Part shown: positions 35,071 through 43,171 of the stretch, in pieces
How positions within the stretch are numbered: position 1 is the stretch's first letter
Layout: every line of letters begins with the position of its first letter
Source of the DNA: an uncultured Bacteroidales bacterium
GTDB lineage: Bacteria; Bacteroidota; Bacteroidia; Bacteroidales; UBA932
Direction of reading: 5' to 3'
DNA: 64,000 bases
NCBI GenBank assembly: GCA_934695325.1
Contig: CAKUVD010000004.1
Location: 62,001 to 126,000, forward strand
Notes under the pieces: model-generated
Told to the model about the DNA's origin: nothing
The model's database searches: none
The model's input: the letters and a program-made list of their open reading frames with translations, nothing else
Program-made: the position numbers and the translations under genes

Positions 35071-38000
35071 TTAGGCGTTCAACGCTGCGGACTTCTTGGC
35101 GAGTTTCTTCTGATTATGCCTTTCCTGCCTCGTAGCGAATACGCAGTAGATTGTCGGAATGAGCACCAGAGTAACGACTGTGGAAATGGAGAGACCCCAC
35201 GCCACTGTGATACCGAGCGACTTCCACATCTCAGAACCCTCGCCGGTGCCTATGGCCATAGGAATCATACCGAGCACGGTGGTGAGCGTGGTCATAAGGA
35301 TAGGACGCAGACGGCTGCGTGCTGCAGCCACAGCGGCATCCAGAATGCCCATTCCCCTCTCACGGAGAAGTATGAGGTAGTCGATGAGCACGATACCGTT
35401 CTTCACGACAATACCGATAAGAATCAGGATTCCGATCATCGCCATCACACCCAGTGCAGTGTTGGAAATCCAGAGACCGAGTATCACGCCGACGAATGCG
35501 AACGGAACTGAGAACATAATCACGAACGGACTCATAAACGACTCGAACTGAGATGCCATCACCATATACACCAGTATGATAATCAATATCATAAGGGTGA
35601 TGAGGTCTGAGAACATATCCTGCTGGTCCTCATAGTCTCCTGATATGATGGCGCTAAGTTCTGACGGAATGTCTGTATCCTTGATAGCCTTGTCTGCCGC
35701 GGCCACACCGTCACTCATCGCGTGAGACCCTTCGATGACGCCTGACACAGTGATCATACGCTGCCTGTTCTTACGCTCGATAGTAGGAGGGACCTCTGTT
35801 TCAATGACCTTGCCCAAATCCTTGATACGAATTCCGTTGCCTGAGCCGTTATAGATGATGATGTTCTCTATGTCCTCTACGCTTGTCCTGAAGCCTGGTG
35901 CATAGCGCACACGGATATCATATTCCTCACCATCCTCTCTATAGTAAGAGCCCACGGAGCCGCTCATCGCAGCGCTTACCGCTGCTGCAGCCGCTGTAGA
36001 GTTCAGACCGTTGGCAGCAAGCTTGACTCTGTCGAAGTCCACCTGATACTCAGGAGTGTACTGGTCACGGCTGAGGGTTACCTGTGCGAAAGAAGGGTCA
36101 GCAAGCATCTTCTCGCGGATTTCATTCGCAACCTGGTCTGTGGTATTGAAGTCGTATCCATAGATTTCGACATCAACTGTGGCAGCGCCGCCCATACCTC
36201 CCATACCTTCAGTGACGGTACCCTTATGAATCTCAGGATATTCCTTGATATCAGCACGGATGACATCGGCGATCTCACTTGCAGAACGCTCACGGAGTTC
36301 CATACTTCCGAGGTTTATATTCATCGAAATGATATTGGAACCGTTAGTCTGCATACTTGCGAAAGCATTGTCAGAGTCAGCCTGTCCGAATGTGTAACTG
36401 CAGATCTTGATTTCAGGGATTTCCTCGCGAATTCTGTTATAGAAATTGCGTGCGAACTCGCCTGTAACCTCCTGGGATGTACCTGCATTGAGTTCGATGG
36501 ACACAGTCAGACGGCCCTGGTCGGCGTGCGGGAAATACTCACTCTTTAGCTTTGGCCCGAGAAGCACGACCACAAGCACGAAGATGCCGAAAGCTCCGAA
36601 TATGACGGTCTTCCTATTGCGCACAGCCCAGTTGATAATCTTGGCGTATCCCTCGGAAATAGCATTCAGGCCCTTGTCGATAGGTGTGAACAATATATCG
36701 TGAAGCTTGCTCTTCTTCCTGTCGCCGCGAAGCATCCTGGAGCAAAGCATCGGCACAAGGCAGAGCGCACCGCAAGTGGACACGATCATAATGATGCTGA
36801 CGATCCATCCGAGCTGGCGGAACATAATACCCGACATACCGGAGATAAGGGTCAGCGGCAGGAACACACAGAGCATTGTCAATGTAGATGCAATGATGGA
36901 GATACCCACCTCTTCTGTTCCGTGCACCGCAGCCTCCTTAGGCTTCTCACCCCTTTCGATGTGGGTGGTGATGTTCTCAAGCGCCACGATGGAGTCGTCC
37001 ACGACCATACCTATCGCAATCGACAATGCAGACATTGATATGACGTTCAACGTATTGCCTGTAGCGAACAGATATACCAGGGATGCCATAAGGGAGATAG
37101 GGATGGAAAGTATGATGATGAATGTAGCTCTCCATCGTCCGAGGAAGACGTAAACCACCAGCATTACGACAATGAAGGTGATGATGATAGTCTCCTTCAG
37201 GGAGTTGATACTGTTCTCGATGTTGCTTGAAGAGTCGATGACAGTCTCTATATGTATATCGGAAGGAAGTGTCTCCTCGATAGTCTGGAGTTCCTTCTTC
37301 ACGCCGTTGATTACGTTCACAGTGTTGGCACCTGTCTGTTTCTGGATGACAATCTGGGCAGAGCGTGTGCCGTTCGTGATCGCCTGCTGCTCTTTCTCCT
37401 CCTGACCGTCATTGACAGTGGCCACATCCTTCAGATACACGGCATTGCCGTCCTTATAGCTGAGGACAATGTCAAGAAGCTCTGAAGGGTCCTTGAACTC
37501 CTTCTGGATACGAAGCGAGTATGTATCCGAACCGATATCGATGCTTCCGGAAGGAATGTTACGGTTCTCGTAAGCAATGATGCTCGATACGGTGGAAATC
37601 GACAGTCCGTAAGCCTGAAGCTTGTTAGGATCGCAATACACCTGTATCTCACGGGTAGGGGCACCCGTCACGGAAACGGTACCTACACCCTTCACCCTGG
37701 ACAGAGGTGTGGTCACCTTGTCATCCAGGATCTTGTCCAGTCCAGGAAGGCTCTCCTCAGCGGTAGCCGCAAGAATGAGGATAGGCATATCGTCCGCACT
37801 GAACTTGAATATGACCGGAGTTGATGCCTGGTCCGGCAATGACGAGTTCACCATATCCAGCTTGTCACGGACATTGTTCGTCGCCTCCTCGATATCTACA
37901 CCGTAGTTGAATTCAAGAGTGATTATGGAAATGTTCTCCTTGGATTTGGAGGTCATATCCTTCAAGTCGCTCACACCGTTAAGTCCGTTCTCCAGGACCT

Positions 38001-38193
38001 TGGTGAGGTTAGTCTCAATATCAGCCGCACTGGCACCCGGATAGGACGACATCACGAGGATGACGTTCGCATCGAAGTCCGGATACAGGGCTATGGATGT
38101 CTTCATAAACGAGAATATACCGAAGATCGCAAAGGCTATGAAGACCAATGCAGTCGTTACCGGCTTATTCACCGCTGTTCTATATATGCTCAT
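35071..38193 (-). CDS. RND efflux permease (AcrB/MexB-like)
   Basis: This is a proton-driven inner-membrane pump of the hydrophobe/amphiphile RND family. It has 12 membrane segments in two halves separated by large periplasmic loops. The proton-relay aspartates are present in TM4 (IGMVVDDSIVALENI). The family signatures YPGASAADIE near the start and LIGIVVKNGIVLIDY near TM10-11 are clear. The length of 1040 residues is standard. The operon order on the minus strand is TolC-like, adaptor, permease, PII-like. The substrate range cannot be told from sequence. Confidence 0.95.
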   Translation of the reverse strand: MSIYRTAVNKPVTTALVFIAFAIFGIFSFMKTSIALYPDFDANVILVMSSYPGASAADIETNLTKVLENGLNGVSDLKDMTSKSKENISIITLEFNYGVDIEEATNNVRDKLDMVNSSLPDQASTPVIFKFSADDMPILILAATAEESLPGLDKILDDKVTTPLSRVKGVGTVSVTGAPTREIQVYCDPNKLQAYGLSISTVSSIIAYENRNIPSGSIDIGSDTYSLRIQKEFKDPSELLDIVLSYKDGNAVYLKDVATVNDGQEEKEQQAITNGTRSAQIVIQKQTGANTVNVINGVKKELQTIEETLPSDIHIETVIDSSSNIENSINSLKETIIITFIVVMLVVYVFLGRWRATFIIILSIPISLMASLVYLFATGNTLNVISMSALSIAIGMVVDDSIVALENITTHIERGEKPKEAAVHGTEEVGISIIASTLTMLCVFLPLTLISGMSGIMFRQLGWIVSIIMIVSTCGALCLVPMLCSRMLRGDRKKSKLHDILFTPIDKGLNAISEGYAKIINWAVRNRKTVIFGAFGIFVLVVVLLGPKLKSEYFPHADQGRLTVSIELNAGTSQEVTGEFARNFYNRIREEIPEIKICSYTFGQADSDNAFASMQTNGSNIISMNINLGSMELRERSASEIADVIRADIKEYPEIHKGTVTEGMGGMGGAATVDVEIYGYDFNTTDQVANEIREKMLADPSFAQVTLSRDQYTPEYQVDFDRVKLAANGLNSTAAAAAVSAAMSGSVGSYYREDGEEYDIRVRYAPGFRTSVEDIENIIIYNGSGNGIRIKDLGKVIETEVPPTIERKNRQRMITVSGVIEGSHAMSDGVAAADKAIKDTDIPSELSAIISGDYEDQQDMFSDLITLMILIIILVYMVMASQFESFMSPFVIMFSVPFAFVGVILGLWISNTALGVMAMIGILILIGIVVKNGIVLIDYLILLRERGMGILDAAVAAARSRLRPILMTTLTTVLGMIPMAIGTGEGSEMWKSLGITVAWGLSISTVVTLVLIPTIYCVFATRQERHNQKKLAKKSAALNA

Positions 38194-38210
38194 AGATAAT
38201 TCCTGTTAGA

Positions 38211-39233
38211 TTATTCCTGGACATTGACCTTGGAGCCGTTCTTGAGGCTGGCCTGTCCCTTTACAACGACATTGTCTCCCTCGGAGATGCCTGAAAGAAT
38301 CTCATACTCGGTGCCGAAGTGACGGCCAAGTGTCACGACAGACTCCTTTACGGTACCGTCCGACTGGAGGATGAATACTGACCTTACGCCGGAGCCCTGC
38401 TGCTTTACGACACAGTCGTCAGGCACGGCGATATTGTGGCTTGTACCGAAGTTTACGGTCACTCTCGCATACATTCCAGGCCTGAGGAGACGGTCTCCAT
38501 TAGCCACATTGACCTCTACAGTGAATGTGTGGGTTGCGGAATCTATTGTAGGATATATCCTGGCTATACGTCCTGTGAACGTCTTCCCTGGGAGAGCGTC
38601 AGCCGTCAGAGTGACGACATCGTTCTTCTTAATCTTTGTATAGTCGGATTCGGATACACCGACAAGAAGCTTCACCGGAGTGATCTGCTCTACTACATAT
38701 ATAGGTGTACCGCTGTACATATCACCCTTGTCATAGTTCCTTGCGGAGATGACACCTGATACAGGGGAACGGAGCACCGTGTTCTCAAGGAGGTTATTGT
38801 ACTGGCTGCGAGTCACGTTATATTTCAGTTCCATAGCGTCGAAGTCTGACTTCGATACGCCACCCTGCTCATACAGTTTCTTGATACGGCTATACTCGAG
38901 AGAATCATTAGCCATTGAAAGCTTTGACTGATTAAGGCTCACATCATCCATTCTCGCCACGACCTGACCGGCACGGACGAAGTCGCCTACCTCCACATAT
39001 ATCTTCTGTATCCTGGACATACTCTGAGGAGCTATATTGTTCTTTGCATAAGCCTCTACAGTAGAAGTATATACATCTGTCTGAGGAATATCCTTGGACT
39101 CTGCCGGCAGGACCTTTACATTGGTAAGCCTCACCTCGGCAGTCTGAGCCTGCTCCGCATTCTTGGAGTTGCTGTTTCCGCAGCTTGCTGCCATCACAGC
39201 GGCAGCCGCGTAAATGATAGTTCTGAATTTCAT
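38211..39233 (-). CDS. RND efflux periplasmic adaptor (membrane fusion protein)
   Basis: The adaptor bridges the RND pump and the outer-membrane channel. The lipobox MAASC shows lipid anchoring; the preferred start is the ATG at 39233 (MKFRTIIYAAAAVMAASCG), 16 bases after the TolC-like stop. The lipoyl/barrel-sandwich halves flank a coiled hairpin (MDDVSLNQSKLSMANDSLEY...). The beta-barrel domain and the C-terminal membrane-proximal domain (LRPGMYARVTVNFG) are present. A longer frame to 39284 exists but would overlap the upstream gene and place residues before the signal. Confidence 0.93.
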   Translation of the reverse strand: MKFRTIIYAAAAVMAASCGNSNSKNAEQAQTAEVRLTNVKVLPAESKDIPQTDVYTSTVEAYAKNNIAPQSMSRIQKIYVEVGDFVRAGQVVARMDDVSLNQSKLSMANDSLEYSRIKKLYEQGGVSKSDFDAMELKYNVTRSQYNNLLENTVLRSPVSGVISARNYDKGDMYSGTPIYVVEQITPVKLLVGVSESDYTKIKKNDVVTLTADALPGKTFTGRIARIYPTIDSATHTFTVEVNVANGDRLLRPGMYARVTVNFGTSHNIAVPDDCVVKQQGSGVRSVFILQSDGTVKESVVTLGRHFGTEYEILSGISEGDNVVVKGQASLKNGSKVNVQE

Positions 39234-39249
39234 ATTTCTTATTGTCTTA

Positions 39250-40716
39250 TTATCTGTTGTTGAGATCCACATTGCCGTCCCCATCTATGAAATCCTTGCC
39301 GAGAATCTGCTCGAGTCCGGATTTTGCGACGACATAGTCATATATGCTCTGTGAAACCGCAAGCCTTGCCTGCGTAAGGGCGAGCTGGGCGTCATTAAGT
39401 TCCGTTATGGTGCTGCGGCCTACGTTGTATGACTGCGTGGCGATATCGTATGCCTTCTGTGCAGTCTCCACTCCATCCTGTGCCGCAGCAAGACTCTTCA
39501 TCTTAGTCTCCATAGTATTAAGATACTGGCGTATGGCTATCTTCAGCTGACGTTCAGTATCGCTGACCTGTATAGCCAGCTCCGAAGCCTGCACCTTGGC
39601 CTGGCGGACATCGTTATAGCGCTTTCCGCCGGAGAATATAGGAATGTTAAGGCTGAGTCCTACATAAGAATACGGGGTCCACTTATAGTTGCTGAACTTG
39701 AAGTCGTTGGTCATTGCATTCATACTGAACGAGAAGCCGAGGGCCAGCGTAGGTATATAGGCATATTTCTGGAGCCTGACAGTCTCGGCAAGCTGGTCAG
39801 CCTGAATGGCAAGCTGGCGCATTGTCGTGTTATAGTCAAGGTTCATAGCGTCAGCACCATAATTTTCGGTGCCCATCGCATCCGCATAGTCACCGAGCTC
39901 GCCGGCTATATCAATGTTCTGGTCAAGGTCAATGCCCATCACAGCCTTCAGCTGCCACAATGCCAGAATGACAGAACTCTCTGCATTGTACACATTAGGA
40001 ACTGCATTGGCCACAGTGGACTTAGCCCTCGTGTACTCCAGTTCTGAAGCTTTCTGCGCATTATAACGCATCTCAGTCTGCTCGAAGTTCCTCACGGCAT
40101 TGTCATATACCTCTTTATATACGTTGAACGCTTCCTTGGCGAGAAGGACGGCATAGAATGACTGCTTCACCTGTGTGACTGTCTCCAGCCTTGAAGAACG
40201 GGCCTTCTCCACGGCAAGTTCGACGTTCTGCCCTGATATTTTGAGGCTTTTCCAGAGCTGGGCATTGATTAGAGGCATATTGGCGGACACCCCGGCATTC
40301 CAGGTATTCCAACGGCCGACCTCGATTCCGCCGCCGCTTGGAATTCCGGAAGACGCACCAGTGTCAGAATCAGATGAGCCGCCTTCAGAGCCGTCTCCGT
40401 CAGATGAGCCGCCCATAAAGCTGCTCATATCCATATCCATATACATAACCTGTTTCTTGATGGTCCTCTGGAATGCTCCAGTAAGATCTATCTGAGGGAA
40501 CAATGATGCGTATGTACCCTTTTTCGCATATCCTGTACGCTCTATTTCTTTGTCCGCCACCTGCACCGACGCATTCTCGCTCAACGCTATTTTCAGTGCT
40601 TCGTCCAATGTGATGACCGTTCTGGTCTGCGAGCTGTCCACTTCCTGCGCCACGGCATTCAGGGACATCATCACCGAGGCCGCAACCAGCAGCAATCTCG
40701 GAAAGTCTTTCTTCAT
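39250..40716 (-). CDS. TolC-family outer-membrane efflux channel
   Basis: A signal peptide (1-23, ending AVAQ) is followed by two OEP repeats of coiled-coil helices with the typical ALSENASVQVADKEIERTGYAKKGTYASLFPQID start and the later RQAKVQASELAIQVSDTERQLKIAIRQ helix. Residues about 98-130 hold a low-complexity Gly/Ser/Asp insert (GGSSDGDGSEGGSSDSD), an unusual acidic loop likely to be surface-exposed. It is the first gene of the efflux operon. Confidence 0.92.
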   Translation of the reverse strand: MKKDFPRLLLVAASVMMSLNAVAQEVDSSQTRTVITLDEALKIALSENASVQVADKEIERTGYAKKGTYASLFPQIDLTGAFQRTIKKQVMYMDMDMSSFMGGSSDGDGSEGGSSDSDTGASSGIPSGGGIEVGRWNTWNAGVSANMPLINAQLWKSLKISGQNVELAVEKARSSRLETVTQVKQSFYAVLLAKEAFNVYKEVYDNAVRNFEQTEMRYNAQKASELEYTRAKSTVANAVPNVYNAESSVILALWQLKAVMGIDLDQNIDIAGELGDYADAMGTENYGADAMNLDYNTTMRQLAIQADQLAETVRLQKYAYIPTLALGFSFSMNAMTNDFKFSNYKWTPYSYVGLSLNIPIFSGGKRYNDVRQAKVQASELAIQVSDTERQLKIAIRQYLNTMETKMKSLAAAQDGVETAQKAYDIATQSYNVGRSTITELNDAQLALTQARLAVSQSIYDYVVAKSGLEQILGKDFIDGDGNVDLNNR

Positions 40717-40772
40717 AACTTAAACTCTAATAATTATATATATTCTGTCGTATGTAACCAACGGCGCGGCTT

Positions 40773-40789
40773 GGTGCAAATACTGCACC
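40773..40789. promoter_or_regulatory. Operator-like inverted repeat before efflux operon
   Basis: GGTGCA and TGCACC form a perfect 6-5-6 inverted repeat (spacer AATAC). It lies 57-73 bases upstream of the TolC-like start, in a 222-base gene-free region that is otherwise AT-rich. No regulator gene is next to the operon. A TetR- or MarR-type binding site is an inference. Confidence 0.4.
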
Positions 40790-40938
40790 ATATAAATGTC
40801 CAAAAATGACACTAACTATACATTTAATTATCAATATTACCCCTAAAATGATATATACGGGCATACAGTGACGTCTCGTCACAACAAGAAAATGTCTCTG
40901 CCTACTGCAAGACAACTGACTGACTGAAATAACGACTG

Positions 40939-41793
40939 CTATCTTGTCTGATGTCCCTTGACAGGGTGCACTATTGCGGCAGGCTGTTTCTTGACGAAGG
41001 CATACACGAGAAAACCTATTCCAAGAAGAATGAACGGTATGCTGAGAAGCTGCCCCATATTCAGGAACATACTGTCCTCGAACGCCACCTGAGGCTCTTT
41101 TATGAATTCTATGATGAAGCGCATTCCGAAGCATACTATGAAGAAAATTCCTATGAATGTGCCTCTGTATATCTTGTCGAGCCGGAATTTATACAGACTT
41201 ATAAGGACAATGCCGAGAATCAGGTAGCTGAGCGCCTCGTAGAGCTGCGTCGGATGCTTAGGCTCTGTTTCTCCGCGCAAGTCGAAAATGAATCCCCACG
41301 GAAGAGATGTGACATTACCGTAAATCTCGGAGTTCATCAGGTTTCCCAGACGGATGAACGCTCCCGCGAACGCTACGGCAATGCATAGGTGGTCAATCAG
41401 CCATACGAAATCGAAATTGTTCTTTCTTCCGTAATGATGCGCATACCAAAGCATCGCTATCAGCAGCGCTATCGTCCCGCCGTGGCTGGCAAGCCCTCCT
41501 TTCCACGGCATAAATATCTCAAGGAACCCCTGCCAACTGCCGAAATAGTATTCAGGCTGATAGAATATGCAGTGCCCGAGACGTGCGCCTACGATAGTGG
41601 CTATCAGCAACGTGTATAGAAGCGAATCCAGAAGGTTTTCCGAAACTCCTTCCCTTCTGAAGAACCATCTGAAGATGAACCAGCCAAGAATGAATCCCGA
41701 GACAAACAGGATAGAATACCATCTGAGGCCGAATGAACCGATATGGAAGATGACCGGGTCCACGTGCCAGTGGACAAATAACATTTCAAACAT
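40939..41793 (-). CDS. lgt: Prolipoprotein diacylglyceryl transferase
   Basis: Lgt is an inner-membrane enzyme that transfers diacylglycerol from phosphatidylglycerol to the lipobox cysteine of prolipoproteins. It has seven hydrophobic segments and the Lgt signature with conserved R, G and N (IRLGNLMNSEIYG). The segments GLRWYSILFVSGFILG and RGTFIGIFFIVCFGMRFIIEFIKEPQ are also typical. The length of 284 residues is normal. It has its own -7 box at 41862-41869. It serves the many lipoproteins encoded in this window. Confidence 0.95.
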   Translation of the reverse strand: MFEMLFVHWHVDPVIFHIGSFGLRWYSILFVSGFILGWFIFRWFFRREGVSENLLDSLLYTLLIATIVGARLGHCIFYQPEYYFGSWQGFLEIFMPWKGGLASHGGTIALLIAMLWYAHHYGRKNNFDFVWLIDHLCIAVAFAGAFIRLGNLMNSEIYGNVTSLPWGFIFDLRGETEPKHPTQLYEALSYLILGIVLISLYKFRLDKIYRGTFIGIFFIVCFGMRFIIEFIKEPQVAFEDSMFLNMGQLLSIPFILLGIGFLVYAFVKKQPAAIVHPVKGHQTR

Positions 41794-41861
41794 ACGAATA
41801 ACTTTTACCTGGCTGTACGCCCTAACTTGACGGAAAGGATTCCCCGGCCGTCCTAAGATGC

Positions 41862-41869
41862 AAAGTTAC
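41862..41869 (-). promoter_or_regulatory. Minus-strand -7 box (TAACTTTG) for lgt
   Basis: The minus strand reads TAACTTTG, an exact TAnnTTTG match, about 70 bases before the lgt start. Confidence 0.65.
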
Positions 41870-41893
41870 GCATATTTTTCCATAAGCCGTTCA

Positions 41894-43081
41894 CTATGCG
41901 GAACGTCTTTTCAACCAATGTTCAGTAAGCCATTTACGCATAGGTTCGTCATAGAGTCTGAGCGAAGCCCACGCAAGGAATATGGACATTATGACCACTC
42001 CTGCATTCATTACGATGTGCATCCATACAGGAGCGTCAGGATGGTTATAGATCCACGACATCTGAAGATACATAAACGGATAGTGTGTGATGTACAATGG
42101 ATACGACAGGTCGCCCAGAGCCTTGCAGACCCTTGCGCTGCGCTGATCTGTAATACGGCTTCCCGCACCAAGCAGCAACACTGCGGGGAATATCGCGATA
42201 ATCGCTATCGACTGATACAGACCGTCAGCAAATCCGGCCTCGCCGGAAATCATCGGCACGGAGAAAATGGAGACCAATATCAACGAGCACCACCAGAATC
42301 CGCCCCTGACGGAAAGAGGGCTTCCGCTCGGATTCTCATCACTGCGCCTGGACGCCAGCAGCCTGGCTATCACAAGACCGCAGAAGAAAGGATAGAGAAA
42401 CCTTGTGAACCCGATGAAAAGATGATTCGTCGTAAGGCTCCACCCTCCGATGACATCAAACTTAGGTACGTCAAACACTCCTAACAGATCCCATCCCAGC
42501 GTAAGGTTCAATGTAAGGAATGCGGAAGCGACGCAGAGAATGACCAGCACCAATGTAGGCAAATGCCTGAACACCAGTGCATACAATATATTTCCTATAT
42601 ATTCGAATGTCAATGACCAGTTAGGTCCGTTGAATGGGTTGAATTCTGACCAGCTCCGTATGTCAATCCCAGGGCCGCAAGGTATCATCAGGAGAGCCAT
42701 CACGAATACCAACGCGAATTTCCATCCTGGGCAGTCGTCTATAAGATAGAAATAGCCGGATCCTTCAAAGAAGAACATACAGGCACCGAAAATCGTTCCG
42801 AAAATAACCATCGGATGCAGCCTGACAAGACGCCTCTTGAAGAAACTCCAAGTAGTCATCCTGTCCCAGCGGTCATCATAAGCGTATCCTATGACGAAAC
42901 CAGAGAGGACAAAGAAAAAGTCCACGGCAAGGTATCCGTGGTTTATGATCTGAGTTCCGAATGCTGTCCTGTAAGGTTCAAAGCAATGGAATATAAGTAC
43001 CGTCAATGCCGCGACTCCCCTGAGTCCGTCCAGAATTTCATAACGCGGTTTAGATGCAAGATAAGTAGTTTCCCTGACCAT
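41894..43081 (-). CDS. Acyltransferase 3 family membrane protein
   Basis: This is a multi-pass inner-membrane protein of the OafA/NodX/YrhL acyltransferase family, which moves acetyl or other acyl groups onto cell-surface polysaccharides or lipids. The family hallmarks are ILDGLRGVAALTVLIFHCF with the essential histidine, FFFVLSGFVIGYAYDDRW, and RRLVRLHPM, matching the R-x10-R-x-P-like region. About ten hydrophobic segments follow. The length of 395 residues is normal and no SGNH domain is attached. The target glycan is unknown. It lies between lgt and the YfhO-like gene. Confidence 0.9.
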   Translation of the reverse strand: MVRETTYLASKPRYEILDGLRGVAALTVLIFHCFEPYRTAFGTQIINHGYLAVDFFFVLSGFVIGYAYDDRWDRMTTWSFFKRRLVRLHPMVIFGTIFGACMFFFEGSGYFYLIDDCPGWKFALVFVMALLMIPCGPGIDIRSWSEFNPFNGPNWSLTFEYIGNILYALVFRHLPTLVLVILCVASAFLTLNLTLGWDLLGVFDVPKFDVIGGWSLTTNHLFIGFTRFLYPFFCGLVIARLLASRRSDENPSGSPLSVRGGFWWCSLILVSIFSVPMISGEAGFADGLYQSIAIIAIFPAVLLLGAGSRITDQRSARVCKALGDLSYPLYITHYPFMYLQMSWIYNHPDAPVWMHIVMNAGVVIMSIFLAWASLRLYDEPMRKWLTEHWLKRRSA

Positions 43082-43171
43082 CAGTATGTGGCTTTCTGTT
43101 AATCTTAATATTCTAAAATGCGAATATAATAAGTTGTCCTGGACTTTTCACGGTCATTGCGCCAATCCTTG

